This document shows, in pieces, positions 36,265 to 46,466 of a stretch of 64,000 nt of DNA. The DNA lies in contig JABYQU010000017.1 of assembly GCA_022264855.1 (NCBI GenBank), positions 434,001-498,000 on the forward strand, given 5' to 3'. The notes beneath the pieces are model-generated. The model had not been told where the DNA came from, made no database searches, and saw only the letters and a program-made list of their open reading frames with translations. Origin of the DNA: Lenzites betulinus (taxonomy: Eukaryota; Basidiomycota; Agaricomycetes; Polyporales; Polyporaceae). The position numbers were made by a program, and so were the translations under genes. Within the stretch, counting starts at the first letter, position 1. Each line of letters starts with the position of its first letter.

Positions 36265-36958
36265 GGTGATCGGCGTGCACTGTGCGCAGCGGTCGCGTTA
36301 CGGCAGCTCGCGACGCGCAGCCCGATATTCAATGTGTCAATGTGTCAGAGAGGATGAGAGGGTGATCCGCGTCAACGGAGCGTGTTGCATTGTGCTAGCA
36401 ATACAATATCTGCAGGGACCCACCCCGCATGCGTGTGCAGGGTACGCGCGGGCTCCCATGGGGGAGAAAGGAGTAAGAAAGAAGCGAAATGGGAAGCGAA
36501 AAGCGACGCGGAACAAAGCGAGTGCTAGATACTAGGTAGACGGTAGGTGTCGGGCGCGTATAATGAGCTGTGGCGGGAGGCAGACGGAGACGAGGAGGAG
36601 GCAGAGGCGATAGGGAGAAGAGTGAGGATAGAGCGCCGCCCGGTTAGATGAAGAACCAGCAACAAGAAGTCGGGCGTAAGTACGGTACGGGGGAGTCGCG
36701 GCATGTACGAGCAGCCCCGAAGGGAGGTGGGGGTGAAGGGAACTGCGATCCGAATTGACGGTGGGGGAGACAGGGGGTTACTAATGCAGGTGTATAAGTG
36801 TATACCATGTCCGTAGGTAGATAGCGACAAAAGCGGGTGAGGGCCCGCGCTGGGGGCGTTGAGTGAGTGGGCGCGGCGGGTGCGCAGGGGTAGGGGAAGA
36901 ATTATACAGCTGGAGTGATGGTACAAGTCCGTTCGGTCAGGGGGCACAACACAATACA
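36265..36958. other. Convergent intergenic region
   Basis: 700 bp between the rhamnosidase stop and the UPF0658-type gene stop. A minus-strand 181-codon frame (36525-37070) overlaps the last exon of the neighbouring gene in another frame and is taken as a shadow. Nothing else was seen. Confidence 0.5.
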
Positions 36959-38618
36959 TCAGTCGATACTCATCCGGTTTGGATGGGTACTCATTGGGCC
37001 TCGATGCACGTATTGTGACTTCCCGCGGGTCAGACCCTTCTTGTCCTTGTTCCTCGCGACTATCAAACACGCAGAGTTAGAAAGAGAATAATGGAGGGAG
37101 ATATTGCCGCGTACTCTGTTCTTTCAAACCACGTCCGAAGTTGTTCATCACCAAGATGGCGAAGATGAACGTGACGAGCAGGAGAAGGATCGCGATGACA
37201 GCTGTGGCAAACGAATCAGAAAGTCAACACGAAACGCACATAGATTATCACGTACAGAAGGTGGTAAGGGTCTGCCAGACTTGACTGAAAGTATCCGTAG
37301 TGCGGAAACGGAGCACTTTCACGAGCTGCTCGCCGTCAGCCTTGTAGTAGCAATCGAGGATTTCAGAATGCCTACCTTGTACACGAAGTAGACCATCGCG
37401 CCAGCACAACCAGTCATGAAGCTCAGCATCATCCACTTGCTCTCATGTCGCGCGGCAAGATGGCCTTCCACGAGGACGACGAGAGAGAGGGGAAGAGCAG
37501 CACATGTGAGGTAGTACTCGGCGTTGCTCTTGTTCAGAACCAGCCAGATGAACTGCACAGAGAAGCCAACCCAGAAGAAGAGATCGAACTTGACGAGGCA
37601 GAGGAAAATCTGGTGGTAGGCGAACATGGTCTTAATGCGGCGGTCGGCACCTAGGAACTTGTAAACCTTCCAGCCGAACTCAGTGTAGATCTTCCAGCCT
37701 AGCGCAATGTATGCGATTTCGGCAACGGAGATGACGATGGGAATGATGATGGCGAGGGTGTTGATGGAGATGCTTGAGATACCCTCTGACGGCCCAAGAG
37801 CGACCGCATTAATCTCAGTGATCTGGATGATGGCGTAGAGGAGGAACAACGCATTGAAGATACTGCGAACACGTATGGTGAGCTTTAATTCCGAGTGACA
37901 CTATGAATGTACGCACGCGAGGCTGATGAACTGCAGGGTGTTACGAGCCCAGACGGCGTCCAGAGCCATCACGAATTGGAACACGCTGGGAGTCGATCAG
38001 TGACGGAGGATTGCCAAGGTGTGAAGAATACGTACTGGGCGAGGGCGAATATGCCGAGGTAGACTGGCATGCGACGGGTCGCCATGTTCTCACTGTCCTT
38101 TGATTTGGACTCATGGAAGCGCAGGAAGATATCCCCTTCGATGGCCAGGTCGATTGCAGTCTCGACGAGAACAGTCAAGAGATACAGTCGACATGCCCAT
38201 GAGTCCGGAATCCACTGTAGCAGAAGATGTAGAGCGTGCTTCGGGGGTAAAGCGCGAGAGAACGCACCCTTGTCCATGACTTTTCCTTCTCCGTCTCCTT
38301 TGCGTCTCCCTTGGTCAGCTTTGGAGGGTACTCCCAGTCAGGAGGTTCATAGCCGTGGTCTTCTAGACTCTTGGAATCTTTCGTGACCTCACTGGAATAT
38401 GATTGCTTCGGGAGAGTGTATGAAGGAGCGCGGGCGTGACGTGAGTCGGCAAGGTTGAGAGAAGCGGGGTCTACCGCATATGTCCGGGGCGCAGTGGTGG
38501 TGTAAGGCGTAGCGTACTGGTCAATGAGATCATCATAAGGAGCCTTCGTATCGTTGTCGCGGTGAGCGAGGGGAGGTTGAGCGGGGTATTGAGGAGGGTA
38601 GGCGGGGGCGGCGGACAT
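36959..38618 (-). CDS. Multi-pass membrane protein, UPF0658 Golgi family
   Basis: 330-aa membrane protein in seven exons: 38618-38268, 38214-38036, 37985-37917, 37862-37376, 37325-37256, 37201-37115 and 37059-36959. A 115-residue cytosolic-type N-terminus rich in Pro, Tyr and charged residues precedes about seven hydrophobic segments. Recognisable blocks are WIPDSWACRLYLLTVLVE, FVMALDAVWARNTLQF, EIAYIALGWKIYTEFGWKVY and ALPLSLVVLVEGHLAARHE. The last helix is followed by a basic tail ending HPNRMSID. I match it to the fungal family described in fission yeast as UPF0658 Golgi apparatus membrane protein. Function unknown. The frame closes exactly over six canonical introns, so the structure is more certain than the name. 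Confidence 0.78.
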
Positions 38619-39735
38619 GGTGTAAAGAGCGACGGTGTGAGGTTGGATGTAGGTGCCGGCCTGCGAGCAGAGGAACGAGTGGGTGCGTCCGACGGCAGAG
38701 TCGAGTCGAGAGAGCGACGACGGAGATGGCGACAGGAAGGGACGGACAGAGAACACCGGCCGACGCGACCTCCATCCTCCCTTTCCCCTTCGAGCCTCGG
38801 CTCCTGTTTGCCGCTGTTTGTCATGTGGCTGACCCGCCTCCCGAACCTCTCCCCCGTCCTCGAGTCCTCCCTCTTCTCCCCGCTCTCCTCTGGAATCTTT
38901 CCAGCGCACACCGCTATGTCTGAGATCATCTATATATGCATGCCATTGGAATGCAGCTCGTACAACTTACGTAACTCCTCAGCTCAGAAGTGTACCCCTC
39001 ATAGCGCGTACTTGCACCGCTCTGAGCGACTCCCAACTAGGCAGGCAACTTCAATATTCTGGCCGCTCCCCGGCCGCAGCAACGCATAGGCTCCTCGCTA
39101 CGCTATCGCCGTTGCTTCCACCCCGGTCGCTGCGTCAACGTCTTTGAGTCGCTTCGTTTGCGCTGTGTCTCCTGCCTAAACGAATTTCGGCCACTTGATG
39201 GCCCCGGCGGTTTAGCGTCATACCTGACATCGTTCCGCTCCGAGTCGTCGCACTCTATTAGTAGATGGGCCGCACGGCGGCGGCTAGCTCGTCGCTTGTG
39301 AGACCAAAAAAATGCGCACATGCTCTCTCCGTACCGACTCGCCGCCCAGGGGTGCGCTCTTTTCGTGAGTTTAACGTCACACCTGGCCACATGCGTATGT
39401 CTCATCTCGTCTTGCTCACTGTCATATCATGTCCAGGTCGAACTAAACCTCGGCCACGCGCTCCATATCCGCTGGAAAACGCCAAATGACGGCCTCATGT
39501 GCTCGAGGTGCCCTTTCGCGCTCGAGCTCGGGTTCTACCCGAGCCTTCTATCACCACGATTTCGGCGGTTACTCTGAAGCACCGGGTTCTGTACGTATAG
39601 ACTGTCCGCATGTAGCCCACCAGACGGTCAGGCAAGGCCACTGGCAAGTGAGCCTCGGCTCGTACTGTCCTAGCTCAGACGAACATAAATCTACAATAGT
39701 TCCCCCGGAGAAGCAGTCACCCTACCCATCTCACC
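38619..39735. other. Divergent intergenic region
   Basis: 1.1 kb holding promoters of the UPF0658-type gene and the MFS gene. The leader of the former is CT-rich on its coding strand. No gene is supported. Confidence 0.5.
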
Positions 39736-42137
39736 ATGCAACCGTCCGGCCCCTCCGAGAGCACATCTGCACCAGGCACTGTCCCGAGCTCTCCACAACT
39801 CGTCCTACCAAGGCCTGACTGTGAGCAGGCCATCAAACGACAGCCGCCTTGTCCGATAGCCCAGCGGAGCGCTCCCCTTGAGCGAGGCAAGACGCGCTTA
39901 GCATCCGCGTTCTTCGCCTACTTTGTGTTGGGCTGGGGAGATGGCGGTATGGTTCAAGCTTTCCGTTCATTTCGCCAGTTAGATCGACTCACGCTGTAGT
40001 ACTTCGTTTCTCCAGTAACCGGAACGCTCTTGCCCCGTAAGTAGTTGTGGGCGTTTGATCTCGGCTATACCTGAAAATGCCAATCTCAGATTTCAAAAGT
40101 GACCTCCACCTCAGCTTCGTGCTGTCCTCACTCTTCTGGGTGGCGAGCGCATCCGGGTCCGTGTGTGATTGTCTCGCCTACACCGTTTGCTGATCCTACC
40201 ACTTTTTGAAGTTACGCGCTCGGTACCATTGTCGTAGAACATGTCACACGAATAATCGGTAGGACGCGCTTTTCCACACAGAAGCTGCCCAACGTGGTTG
40301 CGTTCCCCTTACGTTTCAGTACGGGGACCGAAAAAGAGTCGACGATCGTCGGCTTCTCCAGGTCTCGCAGTAGATTCTATACGATGGTCTCTGCGAGCCT
40401 CCTTCATGCTGTATTCTTCATCCTCATGGGGTGCAAGCTTGGCTTCCTAAGCATGATGATCGCATATGTGATCTCCGCCTTCGCAAGGTCGTTTATCTCA
40501 GGTATGTCTCCTAGTATACCCCATGATGTGCTCGCTAACCCTTTCTTTTTTTTCCTACGTCAGCAACCTTGTAAGTGAGCGCATTCGAGCACTCGCTCTG
40601 CGTTGCTGACCATCATCCAGAAATGTATACGTTCCATCCGTTTCCAAAGGCGGGCTTGGATTCCTGTACGGCTCCACATGTACGTGTCATCCGTCTTTCG
40701 GCCTATGCCCCCTGCGCCCCAGTCACTGACCGACCATCCCTAGCCCTCGGCGGGTTCGTAGCCCCACTTGTATGCCAGAGCATAATCGCCACCGGCATCC
40801 GCTGGGCGAACTTCTACTTCGGCTCACTCGTACTCTCCGCGATCAACACCAGCTTCATCATCTACGCCTTCTGGCCGACACAGGACGAACTCCGGGGCGA
40901 CGCCGAACTCGCATGGACGCTGTACAACTCGGCTAGCACACGCTTGGACTCTGCCAGCTCTGTGGCTGCAACGACGGTGCAGTCGCCTACGAGTAGCACA
41001 GCGCCCATTCTCAGGGCAACGGCTAAAGATGTTCTGGGTCCCAGAAGTGAGTATCCTGGAAACGATGATCATAGCTGCAGGACCAAATTTAACTTGACAT
41101 CTAGGTTACATGGCTGCAGTGAAGAACCTACAGATGTGGGCGGACGCAGTCTTCTCGTGTATATATAGCGGAAGGTGCGGATCCTAGCCGGATCTAACTG
41201 GCATGCATCTCACTCATCTTTTACTCAGTGAAAGCGCCACACAAGGATTTGTGAGTCCCCTCGACCACAACGTCACGTCAAGTTCGTCTAACACCTCTTC
41301 CAGATTGTCGTCTACTTGCTTGGCACCCGGGTAGGCAGTTTCTCGTCATCGTGTACAACCCGCCCTAAGACTTCTTATCACAGCATGCAAATCCTAATAC
41401 CGCTGGTTACGTGACCAGTGGCTTTTGGGGCGGCATGGCCCTCAGTCGCTTTGCCTGGGGCTATCTCGGACCTATGTGAGTGCCAGTGTACCGGGGATCA
41501 AAATGTTCGTCTCTGAGATTATCTTTGTGGATTGCAGCGTCTCCTTCAGACAACGGAAGTGGATCGTCCAAGCCTGCATGTAAGAAGCATCACCATATTT
41601 CTTGTCACGCTCGCGTCTAACCCTACATAACTCTAGCTGTAAGCTACGCGTGGTCGAACCGCGTCGCAACTATACTGAAAATCCTCTCTCAGTTATCGCA
41701 TTCGTCATGCACCTTCTTATCCTCCTTGTGCCCTCCTTCGTTGAAAATGCCGTCTCGACCGCTGTGATCGGTACAGTATACGGCCCCATATTCCCCTCGA
41801 ATCTTGCGGTGGCGCGGGACCTCCTGCCTACAGAAGTCCATCTTGTATCCCTAGCCATCATGTGAGCGTTTCCCTCTCGCCCATTCATCTCATGCACGAT
41901 GCTAACGACGCCCTGTAGTGCTGCGTGTGGCAGCATCGGCGCCGGTGAGCCTGAAATCTTTTGTCCTGACACACGGACGTTACTCATATCCCACCAGCTC
42001 TTTTCCCATTCATAGCGGGGTTGCTCACGACGAACGTCGGCGCATACACCCTTCCGTACATCACGATTGCCCAAACGGTGGCCATGTTCTGTATCTGGTT
42101 CTTCTTCCCATCACGACTCCCGACGTCCCAAAACTAG
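39736..42137 (+). CDS. Major facilitator superfamily transporter
   Basis: 533-aa MFS transporter, 12-helix type, in 15 exons: 39736-39946, 40016-40036, 40090-40156, 40212-40501, 40564-40570, 40621-40679, 40744-41046, 41105-41174, 41229-41250, 41304-41330, 41384-41475, 41538-41579, 41637-41861, 41919-41944 and 41998-42137. Residues 1-50 are a polar tail. Helix 1 reads FFAYFVLGWGDGVTGTLLP, and the second half has TAGYVTSGFWGGMALSRFAWGYLGP, FPSNLAVARDLLP and a final AMFCIWFFFPSRLPTSQN. The GWGDG...TGTLLP and SGFWGG motifs place it with the fungal Bsc6-like/general-substrate MFS group. Substrate unknown. Exons of 7, 21, 22, 26 and 27 nt are needed to hold the frame. Confidence 0.9.
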
Positions 42138-42320
42138 ACCGCTTAGGCCTCATCTTGTACACCTGGGTTTACTTACGCTGTAGCTCTATATCCCTCCAAC
42201 GCTTTGGTTTGGCTGTATCGTAGAGCGATTCAGTCCGTGTACCACCCCATAGAAAGCACGCAGCAGGATCTGCCATGTAAAGGGAAATCGGTAGACTAGC
42301 CACCAATATTCTTACATTCA
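42138..42320. other. Short convergent gap
   Basis: Only 183 bp separate the stop codons of the MFS and 7-TM genes, so their 3' UTRs probably overlap as antisense transcripts. Confidence 0.6.
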
Positions 42321-43605
42321 TCAGACCATCCCCTCGTTCGAATACTTCTCAGGCTCGTCCGAGAGCAGGACTAGTTTCTTCTTCGATTTCAGCGAAGAAC
42401 CGTCCTGCGACCCGTGCAGAGTCGTGCTCCCGACCGTCGACAGCTCGAACGTATTCCGCCCCGTGCTGCCGAAGCGCGCCTCCGCGGAGTCCGACCGTGG
42501 GGCGGCCGCGACTCTCCCCGAGAGCGCGCGGCCCATCGCCACGCGGAGGATGATGAGTTCGGGGTTGATGCACTGCAACGCACGATGTCAGCAACTAGTA
42601 CTTCTGCAGCTCACGACAGGCAGATCGCCGACTTGCCATGATCTGCGTGAGGACCGGGCGGACGAGGTTCTGCGCGGCGCTCTCCCTTGCGACGCACACG
42701 ATGAACACGACGCCGCCCAGTGCGTACGGCAGCGCGCTCTCGACGAGCATCGTCGCGACCCACGCGTACGCCGACGCGTACTGCGGGCCGGCGTACCACT
42801 TCGCGCGGCAGCCCATGTATGTGAGGCGGCCGGCGAGGAGGAGCGTCAGCGTGCTGGTGAGGGTGATGCCTGTGGCGAAATAGGGGATCGTGAAGCGCGT
42901 GGGGTTCCCGGCGAGGATCCCGAGGGTGGGTTGCGCGATTTGGACGACGGTGAGGATGGATAGGGCTGGGGGTGGGCAGGGTGAGTTAGGTTCCGCGAGG
43001 GAGAGTGAATTCGGACAGGACACGCACTTGTAGAGACCGTGAAGAGTAAAGAGGGTAGAATTATAATGGGCACGCATCTATTCCACAATATGTACGTTCG
43101 CCAAAGCTGTAGCATTTCGTGAGCGACCACCCATATATTCTGTGACAGAGTAAAGCGCACGAGCAGTCCATCGGCCAAGAAGACACAGATAATATACGAG
43201 ACATTCCCGACCACCTTCACCGCGACCTCCGCATGCGACGCCAACCACGAATTCGGCCCGCCCGGGAACGCGCGGTCGTCGACGAACATGAGTTGCAGCA
43301 GCCGTGTGTCGCACGCCAATGTGACTGTCCCCAGAACAAACGTCGCGCAGACATACGCGACGAGCCCCCAGCTGGTCCGCGTCCGGCGCCGTACAGCCTC
43401 GGGCAAGATGAAGTACAGACATGGAGCGAATACCAATACATGCACTCCTGATAGTCGTTCAGTACTCTGTCCGTAAGCCTTGAAAGGCAGTGCGGTGCTA
43501 TTACTCACCGAATGTCACAGCACCCAGCACAGGCCCGACCAGGTTCGACCTTTCGAGCCAGAGGTCCGCCGGTGACTCGCCCGGCGGTGCATACAGGGAG
43601 GGCAT
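42321..43605 (-). CDS. Seven-transmembrane protein of a basidiomycete family
   Basis: 347-aa polytopic protein in five exons: 43605-43509, 43447-43161, 43106-43028, 42965-42637 and 42572-42321. It starts MPSLYAPPGESPADLWLERS and has seven hydrophobic helices, with LADGLLLWRTYILWN in the middle and FATGITLTSTLTLLLAGRL and ALPYALGGVVFIVCV later. An 80-residue cytosolic tail ends SDEPEKYSNEGMV. The DGLLLWRTYILWN pattern is common in the many uncharacterised 7-TM, GPCR-like proteins of Agaricomycetes. No ligand or function can be inferred. The fourth intron starts with GC, not GT. Confidence 0.82.
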
Positions 43606-44299
43606 CGAGGATGCAGTACTAGAGACCTCCGGGGCCTGCGCGGAGATATAAAGTACATGGCCGTGTGTCGCCGTGCCAAAGATCGCACTATATATGTTGG
43701 CACGCGAATATGACAGGTTGCAACCCCTGGAGCTGTTGATGCAAATGCGTTAATCTGATCCGAGACCGAGCTTCTCGGGTTGAGAGCGTGGCAGGACGAT
43801 GCAGCTCCCGAATGGCAGAGTGCCGCAAGTCGGGCAGCAGTCGGGCAGATCCCCGAGAATTTCGCAGCTGGGCGCTGGGCGCTGATGTATACAATCTTTG
43901 GCTTGCAAGGCGCAGTAGTTGCCACCATGAAGTCTGCATGGCCAACTATGAGCAACCATCCTAAATCAAGGCCTTCGAGCACAGCGCACCTATCGACCCC
44001 GTTGGATGGCTGATCCGTCCAACAGGCGCACTTGTCCGATGGAGCACACAAGCGCACACGCAGGCCACATCCTGCCAAACAGATACATAGAATACAAGAG
44101 CGAGCGCGACATGTGATATCCAGAACACCAGAAGCGGCCCATAACTGAGTGAAGATGCTGTACAAATCAAAGGCAAGACGATAGCATGGAGATAGACGGA
44201 CACACGTATCCTGCTCGTTCAGTCCAGCCCGGTCCAGTCCGCGGGTGCAAACTTGCACACTGAGCGCACAAAGGACAGCGACTCGCCGAGCTGTGTGGC
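43606..44299. other. Intergenic, 7-TM promoter and SGF11 3' flank
   Basis: Nearly 700 bp. A 247-codon minus frame (43515-44258) overlaps the first 7-TM exon in another frame and has no recognisable content. No further feature was seen. Confidence 0.45.
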
Positions 44300-45970
44300 T
44301 CAGTCGCTGTCAGTGTCGGTGGAGGAGCCGGTTTCCTCTCCTTCTACATCTGCGCGGTCGTCCTGTTAGCGGGCGTCGAATAGGTACGTGGGAGAAGGCT
44401 ACGTACCAACGAGGTAGTCTGTGTCGGGCATTCTAATAATGGGCACTGGGGGTGGCGGGCGGGGCGGACTCGGCAGCCGCGGGGGTGCGGGCGCGCCGCG
44501 TCCCTTCCCGTTCGCCGCTTTCGATTTGATGGTCGCGCTGGTAATGGCGGGGCTCCGGATGGCCGTAGAGGCCTGTGTGGAGATAGAGCGCGCGGGAGAG
44601 GATAGGCGGGTCGGGGAGTCGGGGGAGGAGGAGCGTTGGTCTCGCTGGAACGAGGATGCTATTGACGATTCCCGGAGCTTGGAGGGGATCCGGGTTGCGG
44701 ATAACGGGACGGGTAAGAGCTATACAGCGACAATGGTGAGTTTATGTCTGAAACAAAGCGTCGAATACTTACAGAGTTCGATGGCACGGAAGAATCTGCT
44801 TCAGACTTGATGCGAGACGCAGCGGGGCCTGCACGTAGGCCTCTGGCGTCAGATGTGCTTACGACCACCCAGTCAAATGACACGCACCCGTCTTCTGCTT
44901 CTTCGTCTTCTTCGCAGGCGAAATGGAGGGAGAGGCGGTCTGCGCAGCTCCTTCGTTAGCCACCATAAACGTACATGCGCCGCTTCACTCACCCGCTTCC
45001 CGTTCCCATTGAGTGCGCCGTCATCTAAACATCCGCGTGTCAGCGTCCCATAAAGACCTCAAAGAGAAGGCCGCCATACCTATCTTCTTCGCTTTCCCTT
45101 TCGCCTTCCCCTTCGCAGGCGGGGGCTTCGCCGGGGCCCCGTCGTCCGACAGGTGCGCCGCCTCCGACGCCAGCCGCGGCGACGCCGACTTACCCACATC
45201 GCCCGCCGCGCCCGCCTTCGACTTCGCGGTCGCGCTCCGCGTCGCCCCGCGCCTGTTCCCAATGCCCATGCACGCGCTCAAATGCGTCGCATAGCGATTC
45301 GACGCGATCTGCCGCACGCCGCACGCCCGCAATCAGCCCGCGCCCGCGCACATCCCTCATAGACAACACAAAGACCGCACCTCTCGCTGGCACTCGAGGC
45401 ACGTGAGGTACACGGTGCCGTCCTTCGTGGTGCCGTTCACGGGCGTGTTCGCGCCCGTCGCGGACGGGCTGTTCGTCTCGCCGCCGTTCGGCGTCGGGAT
45501 GCGGGACGTGCCCGCGTTCGACGGCCCGGGCACATGGACTGCACAAAGACACAGACACAGACACGGCGTTCATTCTCCCCGTCCGGCAAAGCAGCGAAGC
45601 GGGCACACTGACCTGCATTGCACCTGCGGCACGCACACACGGCCCGTCAGCACGCACTCATGAAATAGACTTCGGAGCGGCGCAGGGGTGGGGGCCGCGG
45701 ACGCACCTTGTGTGGCAGACGTCACACACCGCCCGCGCGCGGGCGATCTCCCTGTGCGACTGCTGCACGACGCCCATGAGGATCTCCTCGAGCATCGCCG
45801 AGTAGATGGTCGAGCTCTGCAAATCGTGCCCGCAGCGCAAGCGCTCCCTGTCAGCTCTTCTGCACTTCGCATCTCTTGCACGCCACGCCCGAGGCTGGAG
45901 GAGGAAGGGGAGGGGAGGGGCGGGCACTCACGAGCTCGGCGACGGCCTCATCGCGCTCTCGTTTCGGCAT
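44300..45970 (-). CDS. SGF11: SGF11, SAGA deubiquitinase-module subunit
   Basis: 349-aa protein in ten exons: 45970-45932, 45816-45707, 45623-45613 (11 nt), 45538-45381, 45308-45080, 45024-44993, 44939-44888, 44828-44773, 44719-44407 and 44349-44300. The N-terminal helix (STIYSAMLEEILMGVVQQSHREIARA, about residues 14-40) fits the Sus1-binding helix of Sgf11. The zinc finger reads YLTCLECQREIASNRYATHLSACMG around residue 105 and has the C-x2-C-H-x3-C pattern that activates the Ubp8 H2B deubiquitinase. The remaining 200 residues are basic and Ser/Pro-rich and end MPDTDYLVDVEGEE plus an Asp/Ser tail. It is much longer than the yeast protein (99 aa), as is usual in basidiomycetes. Nuclear, chromatin-bound by inference. 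Confidence 0.88.
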
Positions 45971-46466
45971 TGGAGCTCTCGCGACTCAGGACGGACATGT
46001 ACTGCTGACGACCACCGCCTAGCACGTGCCGGGTATACAGCACCGAGCTTTAGGTGGCGAGGAGCAACAAGATGAGGAGAATCCTGGACCGTCGAGTAGT
46101 AGGTTGTGGCACACCGAGAGAGGTGAGCACGCCAACGGCATAGACGCGCGTGAACCCGATCGTGCTCGGGACGACGCGTCCGGCCACGTGGGATCTGCTC
46201 CAGTGCAGTGCACCTCCTTATTCCAGATTCGCATCTAACAAAGGCGAGCGAGTCGTGTCTAGCATTTCTATGTCGTTACGCGTGAACAAGGTCGTGAGGA
46301 ACACAAGAATAAGCAGAGCAGCTAGGCATCTCATATAGCGTGCGACAGGTTACGGGATCCAAACTAAGGTATCAGGAATCCGAGATATTAAGATGCAGAA
46401 ACACCATCCACCCGCGGCGCACACCCATCGCGCTGTCCTTCGCAAGAAACCACACACCTACACCAT
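45971..46466. other. Intergenic between SGF11 and Mug70-like gene
   Basis: 500 bp, SGF11 promoter and the 3' flank of the CBS/PB1 gene. Nothing else recognised. Confidence 0.5.
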
